64,000 bases of DNA from Kitasatospora sp. NBC_00458. GTDB taxonomy: Bacteria; Actinomycetota; Actinomycetes; Streptomycetales; Streptomycetaceae. Within the stretch, counting starts at the first letter, position 1. Each line of letters opens with the position of its first letter. Below are positions 42,431 through 50,826 of the stretch, in pieces. The stretch spans positions 7,287,001 to 7,351,000 of the forward strand of contig NZ_CP107904.1 in NCBI RefSeq assembly GCF_036013975.1, given 5' to 3'. Both the position numbers and the translations under genes were made by a program. The notes beneath the pieces are model-generated. The model made no database searches. It was not told the DNA's origin and worked only from the letters and a program-made list of their open reading frames with translations.

Positions 42431-45400
42431 TCAGGCGTCCTCCCTCCCCGCGAGGGCGAGCGTGGAGCCGTGTCGGCCCTTCCGGACCAGCAGCTGGGCC
42501 GGGATCCGGCTCCGCAGGTCGGCGACGTGGCTGACGATGCCGACGGCGCGGTCCCGCTCGCGCAGACCGTCGAGGACGTCCATCACCTCCTCCAGGGTGT
42601 GCTCGTCGAGGCTGCCGAAGCCCTCGTCGATGAAGAGGGTGTCCAGCGGCATCCCGCCGGCCTCGTCGGTGACGACGTCGGCCAGGCCGAGGGCCAGTGC
42701 GAGCGAGGCGAAGAAGCTCTCGCCGCCGGAGAGCGTCGCCGTGTCGCGCTCCGTGCCGGTCCAGGCGTCCACCACCCGCAGCGCCAGGCCCGAGCGCTTG
42801 TTGCCGGTGCCCCGGTCGTCGCTGTGCACCAGGGTGTAGCGGCCGCCGGACATCCGGACCAGTCGGTCGCTCGCCGCCGCGGCCACCTGCTCCAGCCGGG
42901 CCGCCAGGACGTACGACTCCAGCCGCATCCGCAGCCGGTTCTCGGTGGAGGTGCCGGCGGCGAGCGCGGCCAGCCGGTTGATCCGGCCGTACCCGGCCAG
43001 GGCCGGGGCGAGCGAGCGGGCCAGCTCGGTGAGCTGCCGCCCGATCGTGGCGAGCGCGTCACAGCGGGCGCGCGCCGCGTCCCGGGCGGCGTGCGCCCCG
43101 CGGAGCCGGTCGGTGGCGGCGTCGAGCCGCGCCCGGGTGCCGGGCAGGTCCGCCGGCGGGCGGGCCGCCGCCGAGGCCAGCTCGGGTTCGGCGAGCCGCC
43201 GCTCCGCCGCCGTCAGCTCCGCACGGTGCCGTTCGAGGCGCAGTTCCAGCCGCTCGCGCTCCTCCCGGCGCAGCAGGACGGCGGTGGCGTCCGCCGGGCC
43301 CGCGAACCCGGCGGCCAGCGCGGCCCTGGTCAGCTCGTCCTCGGCCTCCTTCAACCGGTACGCCGCCTCCGTGCCGGCCCGGGCCGAGCCCGCCAGCGCG
43401 GACACGGCGGAGGTGAGGCGGGTGAGCGCCGCCGCGCGGGCGGCGACCGACGGCGCGCCGCCCCGGGCCGCCGCCACCCGGCCGCCCAGCTCCTCCCGTT
43501 CGGTGCGGAGGGTGCCGATCCGGGCGGTGAGCGCGGCGCTCAGCTCGCGTGCGTCGCCGAGTGCGGCCAGCCGGGCGGCCTGTTCCCGGGTGGTCCGCTC
43601 GATCCGCTGGCCGACCGCGCCGAGCCCCTCCGCGATCCGGAGCGCCGCGCGGTGTTCCCGTTCCAGTTCGCCGAGTGCCTCGGCCAGGGCGTCGGTGCCC
43701 TCCTCCCCGGCGGCCCCGGAGGCGGCCGCATGGCGCACCCGGAGGCCGGCGAGCTCGCGTTCGGCGGCGTCGGCGGCCTGCTCGGCGGCGGCCTGGGCCG
43801 CCTGGGCGCGTTCCTCGTCCGCCGCGCCGACCTGTCCGCCGGACCGCCGGGCGGGTGCCGGGTGCTCGGGGGAGCCGCAGACCCGGCAGGGCTCGCCGGC
43901 CCGCAGCTGCTCGGCGAGTTCGGCGGCCATGCCGGTGAGCCGGAGCTCGCGGAGGTCCTGGCTGTGCCGGCGGGCGTCCAGCGCGTCGGAGCGCAGTGCG
44001 AGCGCCCGGGGCGCGGCCCGGTCGACCTCCTGCTGCAGTGCGTCCCGGCCGCGCGCGGCGGCCAGGCGGGTGGTGAGCTCACCGCGCCGGGCGTCCAGCC
44101 GCTCGACGCGGGCGGCGGCGTCCCGGGCGGCGGACTGCTCCTGCTGGAGGGCGGCGAACCGGGTGCCGAAGCCGGCCAGCCAGTCGGCCGCCTCCTCGGC
44201 GAGGTCCTCGGCGCGCTGCCGGTCGGCGGCCAGCGAGGCCTGCGCGGCGTCCAGCTCGGCGCAGCGCCGCTCGTCCGCCCCGGCGGCCTCCAGCCGGACC
44301 AGCTCGGCGCGCAGCCGTCGTTCGGCCCCGGCCAGCTCCTCGGCCTCGGCGTGCGCGAGCACGCGGCCCTCGCCGTCCGGCCCGTCGAGGCCGCCCAGCG
44401 ACGCGCGGTGCCGGTGCTCCTCCTCGCGGGCCGCCCGGTGGGCGTTCGCGGCGGCGTCGCGCAGGTGCAGGACCGACTCGACCCCGACCGCGGCCAGTGC
44501 GGCGGTGAGCCTGCGCCGGTCGGCCGCCCGGGCCGGCTCGTCCTCGGCGAGGCGGGCGGCCTCGGCCGCCGCCCGCCGGTGGCGCTGTTGCCGGTCGGCC
44601 AGCTGCTCGGCGCCGGTCCGCGCCCGCTGGGCCTCCCGGTGGGCCTCCTCGGCGCCGGCCAGCGCGGCGTCGGCCACGGCGAGCTGCTCGGCCGCGCCGC
44701 CGCGCAGCACGGCGGCCCAGCCGAGCACGCCGGTGGTCGGTTCGGTGCCGGCCGGGACACCGGCGGACGCACCAGGATCGTCCTCGGCGGGCACCCAGCC
44801 CGCGGCGGGCTCGGCGCCCGGGCCGGCCGCCTGCTCGGCCTTGCTGGCGAGGTCGCGCAGCCGGCGGCGCCCGGCCTGGACGGCCGACTCCTGCGCCCGC
44901 CGCTGCTCGGCCAGCCAGGACTCCACGGACTGGAACCGCTCGGTGTCGAACAGCCGGCGCAGCAGCTTGCCGCGCTCCTCGGAGTCGGCCCGGAGGAAGC
45001 GTGCGAAGTCGCCCTGCGGCAGCAGCACCACCTGGCAGAACTGGTCCCGGCTCATCCCGATCAGCCGGTGGATCTCCTCGCCGGCCTCCTGGTGGGACTT
45101 GCTGACCGCCCGCCAGCCCGGTCCGCCACCGCCGTCGGCGCCCCCGGTGCCGCTGCCCGCGGCGCCGTCCCCGCCGTCGGTCGACCACTCGCGGAGCAGG
45201 GTCTGGGCGCGCTCGACCGTCGTGCCCTTGCCGACCTTCTTCGGCCGCAGCTGCTCGGGCAGGCGGGTGACCTCCAGCCGCCGCCCGCCGAGCGTCAGCT
45301 CCAGCCGGACCGAGGTCAGCCGCCCCGGGTCGGCGTGGTCGCTGCGCAGCCGGTTGGCCCGGCGGGTGCCCGGGACCTCGCCGTAGAGGGCGTAGCAGAC

Positions 45401-45541
45401 GGCGTCGAGGACGCTGCTCTTGCCCGCGCCGGTGGCGCCGCGCAGCAGGAAGAGCCCGCCCGCGGCCAGCGCGTCGAAGTCGACCGTCTCGGTGCCCGCG
45501 AACGGGCCGAACGCGGTCACGGTCAGCCGGTGCAGTCTCAT
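42431..45541 (-). CDS. sbcC: SbcC-like nuclease subunit (SMC-type ATPase)
   Basis: A 1036-residue Rad50/SbcC protein. The N-terminal Walker A is GATGAGKSS in a region that starts MRLHRLTVTAFGPFAG. Q-loop LLPQGDFARFL is followed by long Ala/Glu/Arg coiled coils on each side of a zinc hook (EPCRVCGSPEHP). The C-terminal signature is TLSGGESFFASLALALGLADVV, with Walker B DTLFIDEGFGSLD. With SbcD it cuts hairpins and processes double-strand breaks. It is coupled to sbcD by ATGA. Confidence 0.95.
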   Translation of the reverse strand: MRLHRLTVTAFGPFAGTETVDFDALAAGGLFLLRGATGAGKSSVLDAVCYALYGEVPGTRRANRLRSDHADPGRLTSVRLELTLGGRRLEVTRLPEQLRPKKVGKGTTVERAQTLLREWSTDGGDGAAGSGTGGADGGGGPGWRAVSKSHQEAGEEIHRLIGMSRDQFCQVVLLPQGDFARFLRADSEERGKLLRRLFDTERFQSVESWLAEQRRAQESAVQAGRRRLRDLASKAEQAAGPGAEPAAGWVPAEDDPGASAGVPAGTEPTTGVLGWAAVLRGGAAEQLAVADAALAGAEEAHREAQRARTGAEQLADRQQRHRRAAAEAARLAEDEPARAADRRRLTAALAAVGVESVLHLRDAAANAHRAAREEEHRHRASLGGLDGPDGEGRVLAHAEAEELAGAERRLRAELVRLEAAGADERRCAELDAAQASLAADRQRAEDLAEEAADWLAGFGTRFAALQQEQSAARDAAARVERLDARRGELTTRLAAARGRDALQQEVDRAAPRALALRSDALDARRHSQDLRELRLTGMAAELAEQLRAGEPCRVCGSPEHPAPARRSGGQVGAADEERAQAAQAAAEQAADAAERELAGLRVRHAAASGAAGEEGTDALAEALGELEREHRAALRIAEGLGAVGQRIERTTREQAARLAALGDARELSAALTARIGTLRTEREELGGRVAAARGGAPSVAARAAALTRLTSAVSALAGSARAGTEAAYRLKEAEDELTRAALAAGFAGPADATAVLLRREERERLELRLERHRAELTAAERRLAEPELASAAARPPADLPGTRARLDAATDRLRGAHAARDAARARCDALATIGRQLTELARSLAPALAGYGRINRLAALAAGTSTENRLRMRLESYVLAARLEQVAAAASDRLVRMSGGRYTLVHSDDRGTGNKRSGLALRVVDAWTGTERDTATLSGGESFFASLALALGLADVVTDEAGGMPLDTLFIDEGFGSLDEHTLEEVMDVLDGLRERDRAVGIVSHVADLRSRIPAQLLVRKGRHGSTLALAGREDA

Positions 45542-46707
45542 CGGGGCAGCTCCGCCTTCCGGTCGGAGGTCTCCCGGACGCGCTCGAAGCCCTCGCGCAG
45601 CCAGCCCAGCTCGTCGGCGTCCGGATCGGCGCCGGGGCGGACGTGCCGCAGGAAGCCCTCGGCGATCTCCAGGTCCGTCCGCCCGGTGACCCGGGCCGCG
45701 TACGAGGGGGAGGTGCCGGTCGCCGACTCCTCGGGATCGAAGAGCAGCTGGAGGGTGTGCGGGAAGCGCCGCCGCAGCCGCTCCATCGGTTCGGCCGGGC
45801 GGCTCGGGTCGGTGAGGGTCGCCTGCACCCAGGACCGCTCGGCCGGGGCGTGCCGTTCGTCGGTCAGCAGCTCCTCCAGCCGGCCGCGCAGCCGGGCCAG
45901 CGGCCGGGGCTGCGGGCAGTCGACCCGCTCGGCGCCGACCGAGCCGTCCGCCGCGAGGTCGACCAGCCACATCGTCTTGCGGTGGTCGGCCTCGGAGAAG
46001 GAGTAGGCGAGCGGGGAGCCGCTGTAGCGCAGGTGCGGGGCGAGCGTCTGGCAGCCGTGCAGGTGGCCGAGGGCGGCGTAGTGGACGCCGTCGAAGACGG
46101 ACGCGGGCACGGCCGCGACGCCGCCCACCGCGATGTCCCGCTCGCTGTCGCTCGGCTCGCCGCCGGTCACGAAGGCGTGTGCCAGGACCACCGCCCGGGT
46201 GCCCGCCGGGCGCCCCGCGAGGTCGGCCCTGACCTGCTCCATCGCGGCGCCCAGCACCGCGGCGTGGCCGCCGCGCGCCAGACCGAACCGCTCGCGGACC
46301 AGCGTGGGCTCCAGGTACGGCAGCCCGTACACGGCGACCGGCCCGTGCTCGTCGGCGAGCAGCACGGGAGCGGCGCACTCGCCCGGGTCGGTCCGCAGGT
46401 GGACGCCGGCCCGGCCGATCAGGCCGGCGCCGACGCCGAGCCGGCGGGCCGAGTCGTGGTTGCCGCTGATGAACACCGTCGGCACGCCCAGGTCGGCCAG
46501 CCGGTGCAGCACGTCGTCGAACAGGGCGACCGCCTCCAGGCCGGGCAGCGCCCGGTCGTACACGTCGCCCGCGACCAGCACGGCGTCCACGCGTTCGGAC
46601 CGGACCACCTCCACCAGGTGGTCCAGGAACGCGCGCTGGGCGTCGTGCAGGCTCTCCCGGTGGAACGAGCGCCCGAGGTGCCAGTCGGAGGTATGCAGCA
46701 GTCGCAT
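45538..46707 (-). CDS. sbcD: SbcD-like nuclease subunit (metallophosphoesterase)
   Basis: A 389-residue Mre11/SbcD nuclease. The metallophosphoesterase motifs are in order: HTSDWHLGR, VAGDVYDRA, ISGNHDSARRLG, VVLAHAFVTGG and ALGHLHG. It is the first gene of the sbcDC pair and provides the Mn-dependent nuclease activity. Length is normal. Confidence 0.95.
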   Translation of the reverse strand: MRLLHTSDWHLGRSFHRESLHDAQRAFLDHLVEVVRSERVDAVLVAGDVYDRALPGLEAVALFDDVLHRLADLGVPTVFISGNHDSARRLGVGAGLIGRAGVHLRTDPGECAAPVLLADEHGPVAVYGLPYLEPTLVRERFGLARGGHAAVLGAAMEQVRADLAGRPAGTRAVVLAHAFVTGGEPSDSERDIAVGGVAAVPASVFDGVHYAALGHLHGCQTLAPHLRYSGSPLAYSFSEADHRKTMWLVDLAADGSVGAERVDCPQPRPLARLRGRLEELLTDERHAPAERSWVQATLTDPSRPAEPMERLRRRFPHTLQLLFDPEESATGTSPSYAARVTGRTDLEIAEGFLRHVRPGADPDADELGWLREGFERVRETSDRKAELPR

Positions 46708-46912
46708 GGTCCCCGACCATAACGGGCGTCACCGACAACGCGGTCCGGAACGGCCGCGGAGGCCGTCCGCCGGGACCCGTCCCGGGGCCGGTCCGGTCGC
46801 TCAGGGTCGATTGTCAGTGACGGTGTGTATGTTCCCGATCGCCGGCCGCCCCACGGGTTCGGGGCGGTCCGGTGCGGCGGGGCGGGCTCCGGCGCGCGCA
46901 AGGACGGGCACC

Positions 46913-47005
46913 TCCACGACCACGACCACGACCACACCCACGACCAAGACGTAGACCACGAGCACGAGCACGACCACGGGCACGACCGAACGGAAGGACA
47001 CGACC
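46913..47005. repeat. CACGAC hexamer repeat array upstream of the 414-residue protein
   Basis: About 12 degenerate copies of CACGAC/CACGAG. In one plus-strand frame they read as a His/Asp/Glu-rich stretch (HLHDHDHDHTHDQDVDHEHE) that opens out of frame into the next gene. It lies between sbcD and the ribosome site of that gene. It is either slippage-generated leader DNA or the end of an unannotated metal-binding-like reading frame. Confidence 0.5.
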
Positions 47006-48250
47006 ATGACCGGGCAGTTCCGGTTCCTCGGACTCCTCGACCCCCTCCTCCTCGCGGACCTCCGCCACCGCGCCGACCCCGGGTCCGGCTCCGGTCCCGA
47101 GTCCGGCGCGCGCCGGACGGCGCAGCTGCGGGTGCCCGGCCCGGCCCGGCGGCGTCCCGGGCCGGGACGCCCGGCCGGCGCCGCCGCGGACGGCCCGCCC
47201 GGTGGTCGGCCCCCGGGCGGCGGGGCGGGCGGCCCCGGCTCGCCCGGGCGCTCCGGGCCCGGCGCCCGGGACCGGCGCAGGGGGCGTCCGCGCGGCGCGC
47301 CGCCGCCCCAGCCGGTCGCGCTCGCGCTGGTCGTCCGGGCCGCCGACTTCGCCGACCTGGCCCGGCTCGGCCTCTTCGGCGAGACGGCCTTCCGCGCCTA
47401 CCTGCGGCGGACGGCGGTCCAGCTCCGCGCGCTGTACGGGCAGGGGCTGGAGGTCCACCTCCGGGCGCTCGACCCGGCCGACTACGAGGACTACTGCGAG
47501 GCGCTCGGCTTCGACCCGGCGGACGCGGCGGCGAGGGTCGCCTACGCGGCCGACCCCGAGCTGGCCGGGGAGCCGTTCGTCTACTCCGGGCAGCGGCTCG
47601 TCGCGCTGCTCCCCGAGCTGGCCGACGACCACCGGGCCAGGGTGCGGATCTCGCTCGCCATGGCCGCACTGCTGACGGCCGTCGGCGAGGGGCCGCCGGG
47701 GGAGCGGCGGCTGGTGGCGGTGATGCGGTACGCGGTCGGCGTCTGTCTCGCGCTGGCCGAGGGCGCGGGCGACGGCGTCCACCTGCTGACGCTCCGCTGC
47801 CACGGTCCCGAGGACGGCGAGCAGCTGGCCACGGCGGCGGACCTCCGGGTGGAGCGCGGGCGGCTCCTCGCCGGCGGGCGGGACACCGAGGCGTTCTGCG
47901 TGACGCTGGCGGCGGGCGTGGCCGCGGGCGGCGAGGGCGCCGTGGTCCTGCACGGTGATCCGGCGGTGCCCGGGGGCCAGACGGTGCGCGGCTGGGCGCT
48001 CGGCGGGGGGCGGCTGCGGCCGATGACCGTCCGGGAGGTGCTGGACTCGCTCGCCGACGACGTCGGACGGGGCATGCCCTTCCCGCCCGCTGCCGTCCCG
48101 CTGCCGGGCTTCCCGCTCCCGGAGGCGCCGTCGGGCGGTCCGGGGCCGTCCGCCGGGCACCCGCCGGGCGGCCCGGGTGCGCCCGGTGGAGGGGCGACCG
48201 GCGGGCGAGCCGGCGAGGGCGCCGGGGAGGGGGGTGAGCCCCTGGGGTGA
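47006..48250 (+). CDS. conserved-looking protein of unknown function
   Basis: A 414-residue protein. Residues ~1-15 are hydrophobic (FRFLGLLDPLLLADL) and ~30-100 are Pro/Gly/Arg linker. The central ~210 residues form a folded domain (VALALVVRAADFADLARLGLFGETAFRAYLRRTAVQLRAL, YEDYCEALGFDP, RVRISLAMAALLTAVG). The tail is Pro/Gly-rich. It has a GGAAGGA ribosome site. I recognise no family. It is followed, with overlap, by a possible small protein and a NUDIX gene. Confidence 0.7.
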   Translation: MTGQFRFLGLLDPLLLADLRHRADPGSGSGPESGARRTAQLRVPGPARRRPGPGRPAGAAADGPPGGRPPGGGAGGPGSPGRSGPGARDRRRGRPRGAPPPQPVALALVVRAADFADLARLGLFGETAFRAYLRRTAVQLRALYGQGLEVHLRALDPADYEDYCEALGFDPADAAARVAYAADPELAGEPFVYSGQRLVALLPELADDHRARVRISLAMAALLTAVGEGPPGERRLVAVMRYAVGVCLALAEGAGDGVHLLTLRCHGPEDGEQLATAADLRVERGRLLAGGRDTEAFCVTLAAGVAAGGEGAVVLHGDPAVPGGQTVRGWALGGGRLRPMTVREVLDSLADDVGRGMPFPPAAVPLPGFPLPEAPSGGPGPSAGHPPGGPGAPGGGATGGRAGEGAGEGGEPLG

Positions 48251-48461
48251 CCTGCCCGTTCGGCCCTGCGCGTCCACCAAGCGGCGCTGGGGACTGTTCA
48301 TCGACCGCCTGTTCGGGGAAGATTTCGGGGAAGATCAACAGTGGGAACGGCCGGTGCCCCACGCCGCCGTTCCCGCCGCTCAGCCCCGAACCGCGCGCAC
48401 TGCGGGTCCCCCCGCGCACCGTCGGTCCGGCGAGCCCGACACCGAAAGGGGGGACGCATGA
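48234..48461 (+). CDS. possible 75-residue protein coupled to the NUDIX gene
   Basis: A reading frame from a GTG with a GGGGAGGGG site, overlapping the end of the previous gene by 17 bases. Its stop overlaps the NUDIX ATG as ATGA. The middle (KRRWGLFIDRLFGEDFGEDQQWERP) looks like real protein sequence, unlike the Arg/Pro-rich noise of shadow frames. It contains a 12-base direct repeat (TTCGGGGAAGAT twice, 48312-48335). No family recognised. Confidence 0.45.
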   Translation: MSPWGDLPVRPCASTKRRWGLFIDRLFGEDFGEDQQWERPVPHAAVPAAQPRTARTAGPPAHRRSGEPDTERGDA

Positions 48462-49186
48462 GCCGGATCGAGTTCAGCGCGGAGATCGCCGAGCTGCTCG
48501 GAAGGGTGCGCCGGCGTCCCACCGCGGGCTGGCCGTGGCGGCCCGGCGAGGGGGTGCCCGAAGGGCTCCCGGTCAAGCAGTCGTGGGGGTGGCTGTTCAC
48601 CCCCGACGGCCGGGTGCTGACCCTGGTCAACCCCAGGGACGGCATCGTCTCCCTGCCCGGCGGCTCGCTGGAGCCGGAGGACGCCGGGGATCCGGGCTCC
48701 GCGCTGGCCAGGGAGGCGGCCGAGGAGGCCCAGGCGCTGATCGGCACGCCGCACTACCTCGGCTACCTCTACGACCGGGTCGGTTCGGCCAACAACGGGC
48801 ACGAGTGCGCCCGGGTCCGGATGGCCGCCGCGCTGCGGGCGGTGGGCCCCAGTACGCCGGACCCCGCCTCGGGGCGGCACTACCGGCGGCTCCTGGTCGC
48901 GCCCGGTCTCGCGGTCGAGCTGCTCGGCTGGGGCGCGCCCGGGCTGCGCCAGGCCCGCGCGGCGGTGGCGAGCGCCGTGCGGTGGCTGGGTGTGCCGGCG
49001 GCCGCCAACGAGGCCATCGAGGAGCTGCCGGTGGAGGGCTGCGAGGTGTTCCCCGGCGTGGCGCAGGCCGTCCCGGGGCACCCCGCGCCGACACCGGGTG
49101 CGCCGTCACCGGGTGCGCCGACACCGGGTGCGCCTCCACCGGGCTGCGCCGACGCCCGGCCGGACCGGCACCGGGCCGCACCGTAG
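48458..49186 (+). CDS. NUDIX-type hydrolase
   Basis: A 242-residue protein. The NUDIX box is near residues 66-95 (SLPGGSLEPEDAG, then REAAEEAQALIG), with an insertion of several residues between the first Gly-Glu part and REAAEE, so the motif is degenerate. It probably hydrolyses a nucleoside diphosphate derivative. The C-terminus ends in a GAPTPGAPSPGAP-type repeat tail. The start has an AAAGGGGGG site. Confidence 0.78.
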   Translation: MSRIEFSAEIAELLGRVRRRPTAGWPWRPGEGVPEGLPVKQSWGWLFTPDGRVLTLVNPRDGIVSLPGGSLEPEDAGDPGSALAREAAEEAQALIGTPHYLGYLYDRVGSANNGHECARVRMAAALRAVGPSTPDPASGRHYRRLLVAPGLAVELLGWGAPGLRQARAAVASAVRWLGVPAAANEAIEELPVEGCEVFPGVAQAVPGHPAPTPGAPSPGAPTPGAPPPGCADARPDRHRAAP

Positions 49187-49262
49187 GGTGGCGGACTGAC
49201 CGTGCGCGGGAGCGGACGGGTGGCGTCGCAGCGGCCGGGGGCCGGGACGGGGGAGTGTGCAG

Positions 49263-49637
49263 GTGACGGTGCCGCACCCGGGTGGCTTGTTCCACCACGT
49301 GGAGCTCTGGACGGACGACCTCGCCGTCGCCGAGGCGCAGTGGGGTCCGGTGCTGCTCGCGCTGGGGTGCGAGCCGTTCCAGCACTGGCCGAGCGGGCGC
49401 AGCTGGCGGCTCGGTGACGCCTACCTGGTCATCGAGCAGTCGTCGGCCCTGCTGCCGGGCGGTCACGAGCGGCTGCGGGCCGGCCTCAACCACCTCGCCG
49501 TGCACGGGACGCGCGAGGCGGTGGCCGCCGCGCTCGCCGCGGGGTGGACGGTCCGGGTGGACACCGGCGAGGCGACGCACCTGATCGACCGCCAGGGGTT
49601 CGAACTGGAGATCGTCCACCGCGGCGCGGTGGACTGA
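49263..49637 (+). CDS. VOC/glyoxalase-fold protein
   Basis: A 124-residue VOC domain (GGLFHHVELWTDDLAVAEAQWGPVL at the front, HLIDRQGFELEIVHRG at the end). His near the start, His in GLNHLAVHG and Glu in the last strand could bind metal. A GTG with GGGAG seven bases upstream was chosen; the GTG two codons earlier is too close to that site. The substrate is unknown. Confidence 0.8.
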   Translation: MTVPHPGGLFHHVELWTDDLAVAEAQWGPVLLALGCEPFQHWPSGRSWRLGDAYLVIEQSSALLPGGHERLRAGLNHLAVHGTREAVAAALAAGWTVRVDTGEATHLIDRQGFELEIVHRGAVD

Positions 49638-49863
49638 GGGGCGTCCGCCCGTCCGGTCGCCCGCCCGCTCACCTGGTCGCGCGCGCCCGCCCGGTCATCC
49701 GCGCGCCCGCCCGCCGTCCCCCGAACGGGTACTCCGTCACCCCGGCGTGTGCGCCGTGCTTTCCGTCGTGGGCACGGCAGTTCACTCCACCGTTGTCAGA
49801 CCGACTGTCAATTGCCTTGGCATGAGCGCTTCCCGTGGTACCTACCGCCTGGTATCAAATTGT

Positions 49864-49877
49864 GTGACGCACGTCAC
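49864..49877. promoter_or_regulatory. GTGACG-CA-CGTCAC palindrome before the secreted hydrolase
   Basis: A perfect dyad with six-base arms, 14 bases before the start codon and just ahead of the AGGAGG site. It fits the GTG-N6-GNCAC form that I recall for Streptomyces Crp. In this position a bound protein would repress. Regulator identity is inference. Confidence 0.45.
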
Positions 49878-49891
49878 TCCCAGGAGGTGTC

Positions 49892-50692
49892 ATGCTACGT
49901 CCTGCCCGTGCCATGTCCGTCGCCACCCTCGCGGCACTCCTCTCCCTGACCACCCTCTTCACGGCCGCCTCGGCCCATGCCGCCGGCGTCAACTACGTCG
50001 CGCTCGGCGACTCGTACGCTTCCGGCCTCGGGGCCGGCAGCTACACCGGCGAGAGCGGAAGCTGCAAGCGGAGCACCAACGCCTACCCGTACCTCTGGAA
50101 GAACGCGCACGCGCCGTCCTCCTTCGCCTTCGTCGCCTGCTCGGGCGCCAGAACCGGTGACGTGCTCAACAACCAGCTGTCGGCGCTCAACTCGGGCACC
50201 ACCCTGGTGAGCATCAGCGTCGGCGGCAACGACGCGGGCTTCGCCAGCACCATGCAGACCTGCGTGCTGGACTCCGAGAGCGCCTGCCTCAACGCCGTCG
50301 CCACCGCGAAGAACTACGCCACCACCACGCTGCCCGGCAAGCTCGACCAGGTGTACGCGGCCATCCACGCCAAGGCGCCCAACGCCCGGGTGGTGGTGCT
50401 GGGCTACCCGCACCTCTACAAGGTGGGCGGCAGCTGCATCTTCGGCATCGGTGACACCAAGCGGGCCGCCATCAACGGCGCCGCCGACGTGCTCGACGAC
50501 GTGCTCGCCAAGCGCGCCGCCAACGCGGGCTTCGCCTTCGGTGACGTCCGTTCCGTCTTCCGGGAGCACGAGATCTGCGGTTCCGCCACCACCTGGCTGA
50601 ACAGCACCACCCTGCCGGTCGAGGAGAGCTACCACCCGAAGGCCTCCGGCCACTCGGGCGGCTTCCTGCCGGTCTTCTCCGCCCAGGCCTGA
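49892..50692 (+). CDS. secreted SGNH/GDSL hydrolase (esterase/lipase)
   Basis: A 266-residue protein with a signal peptide of ~30 residues (VATLAALLSLTTLFTAASAHA). The SGNH blocks are complete: YVALGDSYASG with the nucleophile Ser, ACSGARTGD, SVGGNDAGF and the C-terminal catalytic SYHPKASGH. Six Cys in the mature part suggest three disulfides, as in the extracellular Streptomyces lipases of this type. It has a strong AGGAGG site and a strong hairpin downstream. Confidence 0.92.
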   Translation: MLRPARAMSVATLAALLSLTTLFTAASAHAAGVNYVALGDSYASGLGAGSYTGESGSCKRSTNAYPYLWKNAHAPSSFAFVACSGARTGDVLNNQLSALNSGTTLVSISVGGNDAGFASTMQTCVLDSESACLNAVATAKNYATTTLPGKLDQVYAAIHAKAPNARVVVLGYPHLYKVGGSCIFGIGDTKRAAINGAADVLDDVLAKRAANAGFAFGDVRSVFREHEICGSATTWLNSTTLPVEESYHPKASGHSGGFLPVFSAQA

Positions 50693-50779
50693 GCGGCGAG
50701 CCGGCCGCCCGGCCGGCCGTCGCCCCCGTGGGCGGAGCCCGCATGGGCTGAGCCCGTCTGAGTCGCGCCCGCCTGAGCC

Positions 50780-50821
50780 GCGCCCGCCGTCCCCGCTCCG
50801 ATGAGCGGGGGCGGCGGGCGC
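50780..50821. terminator. 19-bp hairpin between convergent genes
   Basis: GCGCCCGCCGTCCCCGCTC pairs with GAGCGGGGGCGGCGGGCGC at all positions but one T-G, with the loop CGAT. It lies between the secreted hydrolase and the convergent fusion gene and probably terminates both. The fusion's stop codon is only six bases away. Confidence 0.85.
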
Positions 50822-50826
50822 ACGGT

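Noticed and set aside
42945..45386. 813-codon plus-strand frame antisense to sbcC
   Set aside because: Composition is almost only Ala/Ser/Arg and it lies wholly within the clear sbcC coding sequence.
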